Source: Prevotellaceae bacterium (GTDB taxonomy: Bacteria > Bacteroidota > Bacteroidia > Bacteroidales > Bacteroidaceae). Taken from it: a DNA stretch of 12,892 nt. Where the stretch lies: NCBI GenBank assembly GCA_031262265.1, contig JAISIB010000105.1, forward strand, positions 1 through 12,892. Reading direction: 5' to 3'. Shown here piece after piece: positions 7,224 through 12,892 of this stretch; within the stretch, counting starts at the first letter, position 1, and each line of letters begins with the position of its first letter. A program made the position numbers and the translations under genes. The notes under the pieces were generated by a model, which worked only from the letters and a program-made list of their open reading frames with translations, was not told the DNA's origin and did no database searches.

Positions 7224-8987
7224 TTAGTTCTCATTTGTTATCTTCTCCAACGCCAGTTTCCCGTCTTTGGCTATCCAGCGGAAGTCCGTTGCGTTCGTAT
7301 TGCAATTGTTCGCCGAAGCGGTCGTCGGGTCTAACGATGTCAATAGCGCCGCTTTGCTCGTAAAAGTAAAATCATCTGTACCTACGCCCAATGATGATCC
7401 TCCCACGGTGGGCGCCGTTCCATTCACGTAACCTGAATAGTTCACGATAGTGCCGAGGCCGGTAATGCCGCCCCTATAGACGTTTCCCGTGCAATTGTTG
7501 GTTGCAATACTCGTTGCCAAACTGAGGCAATTGGTTGCGGTGGGCACAGCACTCGCAATCCCGCCTACGAATACATTGCCCGTCGCGTTGTTTGCCGAGA
7601 GCGTGCCTTCAAAGCTGCAAAAGCGAATAGTACCGAGGCTACAATATCCCGCGATGCCGCCGACATATTGGATGACGGAGCCGCCGCTACTGACGTTGCC
7701 TTCCACCATCAAATACTGTATGACGGAGCCGCTGCCGTTCATATAGCCAAACAATCCGACAAACGTGCCGCTGCTTACCTTCAAGCCGCTAATCCGATGA
7801 CCGTTGCCGTCGAACGTGCCTGCGAACATGCGCTCGTTGGTCGAGCCTATCGGCTTCCACTCATGTTCGTGCAAATCTATATCTTGCATGAGCTTATAGG
7901 TATGAGCTTTATACGTGTCGTAGGTTGTCGCGTTGTTGATCAGATACGCCATTGCCGCCAATTGTTCGGGCGTGGCGATTTCGTAATTGCCTACCGATTG
8001 TTTGGCGGTCTCCAACGTCAGCTCGGCGATGGCGATGCTCGCAGGATAGGTTCCGTCCCATATCGCATCGACGTCGATAGTGGTTTCGGCTTCGTCCCAT
8101 GCTGTCATTTCCATATCCACCGTCGTTTCGCTGACGGCGTAATACGCGGTCAGATTGGTTTTCTTGTTGCGTTGATACGACATACCTGCCGGCACGGTCA
8201 CCGTACCGACCAAGTCATAATCATCCGCTTCGCCCGTATAGACCCTGACGGTCATGGCGTTTGCCGTCTTCGCCGACGTGAGTGGCGCGAAGAGGTAGTC
8301 GAAGAAGAAAGTCGTCGGGATAGACGCATTCGAGGGTTTCAGGATGGTGCGGGTCACAGGCTCTACACCTTTCACCACCGTCACGGACGCATCGGTCTGC
8401 ACATTGAACTTCTGGTTTGCCTCAGTCGTATAGTCCACTTCTATCTTCGTGATAGCCGCGAGTCGTGCAGCGTCTTTCTCCACCAGATTAATGCGGGCAA
8501 ACGGGCGCATAAGGTCAACCGTGCCTATCTCCAACGGCGCGGAGGTTTTGTTCTTGGTAACGACGGCAGCGAAAGCGTCCAATGCTTCGGTGTTGGCTTC
8601 GGGAACTTCGGCAGTACGGATGATAGCGTTCAGGTTCGACGTGTCGTAAAACAAGTCTTCCTCAATATCCTCTGCATTGCTTTCGATATAGTCTGCCCAC
8701 ATCAAAAAGTCGTATACGCCCTTATCTAACAAGAAAGAAAAAGAGGGCGAGGTCTGCACGATGCGCGTCGTTACGGTTGTCGTGCCAAGTTCGCGTATCT
8801 CCAAGATATAGCGCATCCGGTAGCCGCTCGGCGCGGCAGTCTCTGCACGGGTTTCCATCTCGCCGCCCACCGCAGCGGTCAGCGTCACACTCATATTTTC
8901 TTCGCCAAAGTCGAGTATCGGTTGTTCGCCGGAACAAGCGGCAAGCAACAAGAGGGCGGATATGCCCAAAAAGTTTTTTATTTTCAT
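7224..8987 (-). CDS. DUF6562-type/GLUG-type lipoprotein, tandem copy 2 (mosaic)
   Basis: A 587-residue paralogue with a lipobox ending in LLLLAAC (Cys18), TRAE at 46-49, a DUF6562-type domain over about 35-287, and a GLUG-like beta-helix from about 338 (ATPEQLAAMAYLIN; TFDGNGHRISGLKV at 391-404; VGLFGY; VGGIAGY; CSFEGTLSANN). The C-terminal motif is FRWIAKDGKLALE. Most of the body follows copy 1, for example TTRIVQTSPSFSFLL and KDAARLAAITKIEVDYTTEAN. Its first 28 residues are identical to copy 3, and residues 101-127 (ESNAEDIEED, AIIRTAEVPE) resemble copies 3 and 4 instead. That patchwork indicates recombination between copies. It probably sits at the outer membrane; the residues after Cys18 (SGE) are only weakly acidic, so surface export is uncertain. 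Confidence 0.85.
   Translation of the reverse strand: MKIKNFLGISALLLLAACSGEQPILDFGEENMSVTLTAAVGGEMETRAETAAPSGYRMRYILEIRELGTTTVTTRIVQTSPSFSFLLDKGVYDFLMWADYIESNAEDIEEDLFYDTSNLNAIIRTAEVPEANTEALDAFAAVVTKNKTSAPLEIGTVDLMRPFARINLVEKDAARLAAITKIEVDYTTEANQKFNVQTDASVTVVKGVEPVTRTILKPSNASIPTTFFFDYLFAPLTSAKTANAMTVRVYTGEADDYDLVGTVTVPAGMSYQRNKKTNLTAYYAVSETTVDMEMTAWDEAETTIDVDAIWDGTYPASIAIAELTLETAKQSVGNYEIATPEQLAAMAYLINNATTYDTYKAHTYKLMQDIDLHEHEWKPIGSTNERMFAGTFDGNGHRISGLKVSSGTFVGLFGYMNGSGSVIQYLMVEGNVSSGGSVIQYVGGIAGYCSLGTIRFCSFEGTLSANNATGNVFVGGIASAVPTATNCLSLATSIATNNCTGNVYRGGITGLGTIVNYSGYVNGTAPTVGGSSLGVGTDDFTFTSKAALLTSLDPTTASANNCNTNATDFRWIAKDGKLALEKITNEN
8610..8645 (-). repeat. 36-bp block identical to 12120-12155 (copy 2 and copy 4)
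   Basis: The block covers the segment encoding DTSNLNAIIRTA. Copies 2 and 4 are identical over 36 bases here, whereas copies 1 and 3 differ in the part encoding IIRTA (VVRKS and VARKT). In the neighbouring segments copy 2 follows copy 1 instead, so this is a second candidate exchange tract. Confidence 0.6.
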
Positions 8988-8988
8988 C
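8902..8988 (-). repeat. 87-bp block identical to 10657-10743 (start of copy 2)
   Basis: All 87 bases are identical to the corresponding block of copy 3. The block encodes the first 28 residues, including the whole lipoprotein signal, plus one base upstream of the start codon. Identity stops one base beyond the ATG, where the two linkers become unlike. The flanking coding sequence then diverges to the copy-1-like type. This is a candidate gene-conversion tract. Confidence 0.85.
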
Positions 8989-9008
8989 GTTTGTATTGTA
9001 TTAAAATG
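8988..9008 (-). other. 21-bp linker between copies 3 and 2 (leader type I)
   Basis: This 21-bp spacer matches the one before copy 1 at 19 of 21 positions and shares its TTGTATTAAAATG core (+ strand). It is unlike the linkers before copies 3 and 4. Copy 2 thus has a copy-1-type leader in front of a copy-3-type signal peptide. No promoter or hairpin is visible. Confidence 0.6.
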
Positions 9009-10742
9009 TTAGTTTTCTACTGTTTCTTCTGCTTCAACGGCTTCCAATGCCAATTTACCGTTTACGACAGTCCATTGAAACTTCGTCGCACCCGTATTTG
9101 CCGTCGACAACGCCGATAATACCGACCCTTTGGTAGCATAGCCTGCGCAATTAGTGCCCGCGCCATTGCCGGCACCGCTTGCACTACTACACCCCGTCGT
9201 CAGCCACAGCGAATTGGAGACATCATTAGAGCCTCCGCTAAGCCCGCCTCTCCAGATGGAGGTGTAAGCGGTGGCAGTAACATTCGTCGCCAAATCGATG
9301 CAGTTGGCGGCGGGGCCGCTACCGACAATTCCGCCCAGCCATCCATTAGTTATATTATTGGGCGAGACCGTGCCTTCAAAGCTGCAAAAGCGAGCCGTAC
9401 CTCCAACAATGCCTGCTATACCGCCTGCGTATTGATTCGTATAACCGCCGCCTACGACCGTACCTTCCACTATCAGGTATTGTATATCACCCAGCACACA
9501 ACCAAGAAATCCGGCGCAGTCGATGCTCGTCGCGACATTCAAACCGCTAATTCGATGACCGTTTCCGTCGAAAGAGCCTTTATAAGAACAGGCGGAACTC
9601 GTTCCTATCGGCTTCCATGGATGTTTCTGCAAGTCGAGGTCTGCCATCAGTTTACAATTGTATGTAGCATACGTGGCGTTGGTCGTCGTGTTGTTGACTA
9701 AGTAGGCAAACGCTGCCAATTGGTCGGGCGTGTAGATGAGGTATGCACCGTCCGCTTCCGAGTATTCGACGGCGTCCATCGCGGAGATGGCGGCGGCGAT
9801 ATTGGGAGGATACGTGCCGTCCCACATCGCGTCGATATCAACGGCGTTTTTCGCCGCATCCCATTCTGTCATCGACGGCGTTACGCTCGCGCTACTCAGG
9901 GCGTAGTAGGCGGTCAGGTCGGTTTGCTTGTTGCGCTGATAAGGCATACCGACGGGTATGGCAACCGTGCCCACCAACTTGTAAGATGCTTCGCTCCCCG
10001 TATAGAGTCTCACCGTGAAGGAGGTTCCCGTCGTCGTTTCTGCGTCCGTCGCGAAAAGGTAATCGAAAAAGAACGTCCCGTCTTCTGCCGACAAATCGGT
10101 GATGACGCGCGTCTTCGCCGTGCCGCCTGTTACGCTTATGCGAGAATTGGTCTGCACATTGAACGATTGGTTCGGCTCGGTGGTGTAGTCCACCTCTATC
10201 TTCGCAAGATTGGACATCCGAGACACTTCCTTTTCCACCAGATTGATACGAGCGAACGGACGAACGAGGTTCACCGTACCGATCTCCAACGGAGCGGAAG
10301 TCTTGGTCTTCGTAACGACTGCCGCGAAAGCGTCCAACGCTTCGTTGTTTTCTTCCTCAATGTTTGCTGTCTTGCGGGCAACGGCGTTCAGGTTCGACGT
10401 GTCGTAATACAAATCTTCCTCAATATCTTCCGCATTGCTCTCGATATAGTCTGCCCACATCAGGAAGTCGTACGCACCCTTCGCCAACAGGAACGAGAAG
10501 CTCGGGTCAGTCTGTACGAGGCACAGTTTCACGTCCGTAGTGCCTGTGGCACGTACTTCCAACGTATATCTTCGCTGATAGCCGCTCGGTACGGCTTCGG
10601 CGCGAGTTTGCAACTCGCCGCCCACTGCGGCGGTCAGCGTCACGCTCATGTTTCCGTCGCCAAAGTCGAGTATCGGTTGTTCGCCGGAACAAGCGGCAAG
10701 CAACAAGAGGGCGGATATGCCCAAAAAGTTTTTTATTTTCAT
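9009..10742 (-). CDS. DUF6562-type/GLUG-type lipoprotein, tandem copy 3
   Basis: A 577-residue paralogue with the same architecture. It has a lipobox ending LLLLAAC (Cys18), TRAE at 46-49, and a DUF6562-type domain over about 35-285 with SFSFLLAKGAYDFLMWADYI, VRPFARINLVEKEVSRM, FFFDYLFATDAETTTG and PYQRNKQTDLTAYYAL. The GLUG-like helix starts at about 337 (YTPDQLAAFAYLVN; FDGNGHRISGLNV from 391; AGFLGC; IQYLIVEGTVVGGG; CSFEGTVSPNN). It ends GATKFQWTVVNGKLALE plus a slightly longer acidic tail (AVEAEETVEN). It is closest to copy 4 through the domain and the helix, for example SNSLWLTTG and LSTANTGAT. Between 118 and 133 it differs from all others (AVARKTANIEEENNEALD). One helix turn reads AGFLGCVLGD where other copies have GLFGY. 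Confidence 0.85.
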   Translation of the reverse strand: MKIKNFLGISALLLLAACSGEQPILDFGDGNMSVTLTAAVGGELQTRAEAVPSGYQRRYTLEVRATGTTDVKLCLVQTDPSFSFLLAKGAYDFLMWADYIESNAEDIEEDLYYDTSNLNAVARKTANIEEENNEALDAFAAVVTKTKTSAPLEIGTVNLVRPFARINLVEKEVSRMSNLAKIEVDYTTEPNQSFNVQTNSRISVTGGTAKTRVITDLSAEDGTFFFDYLFATDAETTTGTSFTVRLYTGSEASYKLVGTVAIPVGMPYQRNKQTDLTAYYALSSASVTPSMTEWDAAKNAVDIDAMWDGTYPPNIAAAISAMDAVEYSEADGAYLIYTPDQLAAFAYLVNNTTTNATYATYNCKLMADLDLQKHPWKPIGTSSACSYKGSFDGNGHRISGLNVATSIDCAGFLGCVLGDIQYLIVEGTVVGGGYTNQYAGGIAGIVGGTARFCSFEGTVSPNNITNGWLGGIVGSGPAANCIDLATNVTATAYTSIWRGGLSGGSNDVSNSLWLTTGCSSASGAGNGAGTNCAGYATKGSVLSALSTANTGATKFQWTVVNGKLALEAVEAEETVEN

Positions 10743-10743
10743 C
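10657..10743 (-). repeat. 87-bp block identical to 8902-8988 (start of copy 3)
   Basis: This is the partner of the block at the start of copy 2. Copy 4 has a related but clearly diverged version of the same region (ACSDEQPFPTLAVEERN in place of ACSGEQPILDFGDGN), so the perfect 2/3 match is recent relative to the divergence of the copies. Confidence 0.85.
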
Positions 10744-10763
10744 TTTTAGGTTGTTTGAGGTTG
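10743..10763 (-). other. 21-bp linker between copies 4 and 3 (leader type II)
   Basis: The spacer from the stop of copy 4 to the start of copy 3 is again 21 bp but has a different sequence; read on the minus strand it contains ACAACCTA. Allowing a one-base shift it resembles the segment just upstream of copy 4 (12501-12521). No promoter element or hairpin is visible. Confidence 0.55.
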
Positions 10764-12500
10764 TTATTGATTGATTGCTTCCAACGCCAATTGCCCGTCT
10801 TTGGCCACCCATCGGAAGTCCGTCGCGCCCGTATTTGCCGTCGACAACACTGATAATATCGACGCTTTGGAGCTATAGCCTGCGCAATTAGTGCCGTTTC
10901 CTCCTCCCGTTCCGCTTGCACTACTATGCCCCGTCGTCAGCCATATCGAGTTGGAGACAGCATTAGAGCCTCCACTAAGCCCGCCGATATAGTTGGTTCC
11001 GCTACTTTCGATGATTCTAATATTCGTCGCTAAACTGATACAATTCTCTACGGTACCGCTCCCTGCGATTCCTCCCGCACAGTTGGTCGATACCGAATTT
11101 GTGGTCGTGACCGTTCCTTCAAAACTGCAAAAGCGCACCCTACCTGCAGCACTTCCTACAATGCCGCCCGAATAACTCCCGTTGTAGCCGCCACCTACGA
11201 CCGTACCTTCTACTATCAAGTACTGTATGGTACCCTGCATATAACCAAATAAGCCGACATAATTGCGTAGTCCTGAGGCACCGTACACGACGTTCAAACC
11301 GCTAATCCGATGACCGTTGCCGTCGAAAACGCCGCTGTAAGGAAGGTTGGAATTCGTTCCTATCGTTATCCAAGAGAATTTGTGCAAATCGATGTCTGTC
11401 ATCAACTTACAATTATAATTTCTATACGTAGTGTTGGTCGTCGTGTTGTAGTTGATTAAGTAGGCAAACGCTGCCAATTGGTCGGGCGTTTCGATGAGGT
11501 ATACGCCGTCCGATGATTTTTCGACGGTTTCCATCATGGAAATAGCGGCGGCGGCATTGGGGGGATACGTGCCGTCCCATATCGCGTCGATATCGACGGT
11601 GTTTTTCGCCTCGACCCATTCTGTCACCGACGGCGTTACGCTCGCGCTACTCAGCGCGTAGTAGGCGGTCAGGTCGGTTTGCTTGTTGCGCTGATAAGGC
11701 ATGCCAACGGGTATGGCAACCGTGCCCACCAACTTGTAGGATGCTTCACTCCCCGTATAAAGCCTCACCGTGAAAGAGCTTCCTGTCGTCGTTTCTGCGT
11801 CCGTCGCGAAAAGGTAATCGAAGAAGAACGTCCCGTCTTCTGCCGACAAATCGGTGATAACGCGGGTCTTTTTCGTGCCGCCTGTTGCGCTTATGCGAGA
11901 ATTGGTCTGCACATTGAACGATTGGTTCGGCTCGGTGGTGTAGTCTACCTCTATCTTCGCGAGATTGGCCATCCGAGACACTTCCTTTTCCACCAGATTC
12001 ATACGAGCGAACGGACGAACGAGGTTCACCGTACCGATCTCCAACGGCTCGGACGTCTTGGTCTTGGTAACGACCGCGGCGAAAGCGTCCAACGCTTCGG
12101 TATTAGTTTCGGGCACTTTGGCAGTACGGATGATAGCGTTCAGGTTCGACGTGTCATAATACAAATCTTCCTCAATATCTTCTGCATCGCTTTCGATATA
12201 GTCTGCCCACATCAGGAAGTCGTACGCGCCCTTCGCCAACAGGAACGAGAAGTTCGGATCGGTCTGTACGAGACACACCTTCACGTCCGTAGTGCCTGTG
12301 GCACGTACTTCCAACGTATATCGTCGCTGATAGCCGCTCGGAACGGCTTCGGCACGGGTTTGCAACTCGCTGTCCACTGCGGCGGTCAGCGTCACGCTCA
12401 TGTTTCTTTCTTCGACGGCAAGCGTCGGAAAAGGTTGCTCGTCGGAACAAGCGACAAGCAACAAGAGGGCAGATATGCCCAAAAGGTTTTTTATTTTCAT
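10764..12500 (-). CDS. DUF6562-type/GLUG-type lipoprotein, tandem copy 4
   Basis: A 578-residue paralogue. The lipobox ends LLLLVAC (Cys18) and is followed by SDEQ, the most acidic start of the array and the nearest to a Bacteroidota surface-export signal. TRAE lies at 48-51, two residues later than in the other copies because of a small insertion. The DUF6562-type domain (about 37-285) is very close to copy 3. The GLUG-like helix starts at about 337 (ETPDQLAAFAYLIN; FDGNGHRISGLNV from 392; VGLFGYMQGTIQYLIVEG; YSGGIVG; CSFEGTVTTTN; AGGIAGSG), and the protein ends TDFRWVAKDGQLALEAINQ. Residues 119-135 (LNAIIRTAKVPETNTEA) match copy 2 rather than copy 3. The gene starts only 2 bp after the stop of copy 5, closer than the 21-bp spacing elsewhere. 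Confidence 0.85.
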   Translation of the reverse strand: MKIKNLLGISALLLLVACSDEQPFPTLAVEERNMSVTLTAAVDSELQTRAEAVPSGYQRRYTLEVRATGTTDVKVCLVQTDPNFSFLLAKGAYDFLMWADYIESDAEDIEEDLYYDTSNLNAIIRTAKVPETNTEALDAFAAVVTKTKTSEPLEIGTVNLVRPFARMNLVEKEVSRMANLAKIEVDYTTEPNQSFNVQTNSRISATGGTKKTRVITDLSAEDGTFFFDYLFATDAETTTGSSFTVRLYTGSEASYKLVGTVAIPVGMPYQRNKQTDLTAYYALSSASVTPSVTEWVEAKNTVDIDAIWDGTYPPNAAAAISMMETVEKSSDGVYLIETPDQLAAFAYLINYNTTTNTTYRNYNCKLMTDIDLHKFSWITIGTNSNLPYSGVFDGNGHRISGLNVVYGASGLRNYVGLFGYMQGTIQYLIVEGTVVGGGYNGSYSGGIVGSAAGRVRFCSFEGTVTTTNSVSTNCAGGIAGSGTVENCISLATNIRIIESSGTNYIGGLSGGSNAVSNSIWLTTGHSSASGTGGGNGTNCAGYSSKASILSVLSTANTGATDFRWVAKDGQLALEAINQ

Positions 12501-12530
12501 CGTTATAGGTTGTATGGATTGTTAGTGATT
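12501..12530 (-). other. Relic stop and leader (type II) upstream of copy 4, inside the end of copy 5
   Basis: Read on the minus strand, ATCAATCACTAAC precedes the start of copy 4, with its TAA at 12524-12522 exactly 21 bp before the ATG. The 3' end of copy 4 reads ATCAATCAATAAC, with its real stop TAA also exactly 21 bp before copy 3. The reading frame of copy 5 passes this TAA out of frame and stops at 12505-12503. The segment therefore looks like the old gene end plus leader, now read in another frame. Confidence 0.55.
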
Positions 12531-12892
12531 GATGTATTTCTATCGCCGTTCCACGCGAGCAACGACGCTTCGACACTCATACTGCTGATGGCGTACTTGG
12601 CAGTCAGGTCGGTGCGCTTGTTACGTTGATAGGGCATGCCGGGCACGATGGGGATAGTAGCTGCCAACGTATAGTTGTCTTTGCTCCCCGTATATACTCT
12701 TACGGTCATATAGTTTACCGTCGTTGTCTCACTGGTCGGCGCGAAGAGGTAATCATAAAAGAATGTCGCGTCTTCTGTCGAAGGGTTCAGAATCGTGCGC
12801 GTCTTCGTAGCCGTATTTTTCGCCGCTGTGACGGGCGCATCGGCTTGCACGTCGAACGCCTGATTCGGCTCTGTCGCGTAGTCCACCTCTAT
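12503..12892 (-). CDS. DUF6562-type lipoprotein paralogue, copy 5, C-terminal end only; lacks the GLUG module
   Basis: This is the 129-codon C-terminal part of a fifth paralogue; its start lies beyond the right edge. It begins IEVDYATEPNQAFDVQADAP, equivalent to about residue 181 of copy 1, and continues through TRTILNPSTEDATFFYDYLF, MTVRVYTGSKDNYTLA and MPYQRNKRTDLTAKYAISS. It then ends SVEASLLAWNGDRNTS plus ITNNPYNL, just past the DUF6562-type domain. The IWDGTYP linker, GLUG helix and KDGxLALE tail of the other copies are absent. A GTG at 12886 is internal to the domain and is not a credible start. The protein could be a naturally GLUG-less DUF6562 lipoprotein, or a deletion derivative of a full-length copy; the second is favoured by the sequence at its 3' end. 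Confidence 0.8.
   Translation of the reverse strand: MEVDYATEPNQAFDVQADAPVTAAKNTATKTRTILNPSTEDATFFYDYLFAPTSETTTVNYMTVRVYTGSKDNYTLAATIPIVPGMPYQRNKRTDLTAKYAISSMSVEASLLAWNGDRNTSITNNPYNL

Noticed and set aside
7668..12629. Long plus-strand open frames at 7668-8729, 9720-10853 and 11679-12629.
   Set aside because: They mirror one another only because the paralogous lipoprotein genes on the other strand are similar. They are rich in Arg and His as expected of antisense translation, and they have no initiation context.
12503..12886. Copy 5 as a complete 127-residue gene starting at GTG 12886.
   Set aside because: The GTG encodes the Val of IEVDY in the middle of the conserved domain, and homology continues to the window edge, so the gene is cut by the edge.
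1..12892. CRISPR arrays, tRNA or rRNA genes, insertion sequences and attachment sites.
   Set aside because: No spaced short repeats, tRNA-like cloverleaf, transposase signature or terminal inverted repeats were seen. The repetition in 5484-12892 is fully explained by paralogous coding sequence.

Overview
The window looks like a chromosomal segment of a Bacteroidales bacterium (Bacteroidota). Four things point there: tandem lipoproteins pairing a fimbrillin-like DUF6562-type domain with a GLUG-type beta-helix, a large secreted C69 dipeptidase and an M23 endopeptidase of Bacteroidota type, start codons without Shine-Dalgarno sequences, and promoter elements matching the Bacteroides -7 consensus TAnnTTTG. 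I cannot name a genus.

Left region (1-3901, minus strand). Three genes lie head to tail with short gaps and read leftward: an M23 cell-wall endopeptidase (2222-3901), a secreted C69 dipeptidase (541-2181) and the N-terminal part of a phospho-sugar mutase (1-489, cut by the window edge). They are probably co-transcribed from a promoter near 3920-3927. The two peptidases could act in sequence on periplasmic or wall-derived peptides; this is inference.

Middle region (3902-5463). A 114-bp divergent intergenic region separates the M23 gene from a rightward two-gene type IV toxin-antitoxin module. An AbiEi-family antitoxin (4016-4633) overlaps an AbiEii nucleotidyltransferase toxin (4630-5421) by an ATGA. 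The intergenic region carries a perfect 9-bp inverted repeat whose 8-nt spacer is itself a -7 promoter box, plus further CAGA/TCTG words. This is a strong candidate AbiEi autoregulatory operator. A hairpin at 5424-5463 sits between the toxin gene and the convergent lipoprotein operon, and its T-tract orientation makes it the terminator of that operon.

Right region (5484-12892, minus strand). A tandem array holds four full-length paralogous lipoproteins of 572-587 residues, plus the C-terminal end of a fifth that lacks the GLUG module. The four full-length genes are each preceded by a near-constant linker of 21 bp from the previous stop (or from a relic of it) to the start codon, so the array reads leftward as one operon ending at the 5463-5424 hairpin. 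Each full-length protein has a lipobox (Cys18), a conserved TRAE motif at about residue 47, a DUF6562-type domain (about residues 35-285) and a GLUG-like beta-helix tail. Block-wise sharing of sequence between copies (for example 87 identical bases at the starts of copies 2 and 3) points to gene conversion or unequal crossing-over. Copy 5 shows signs of having lost its GLUG module by an internal deletion.

The least ordinary features are the mosaic lipoprotein array and the architecture of the abiE promoter. No RNA gene, CRISPR array or insertion sequence was seen.
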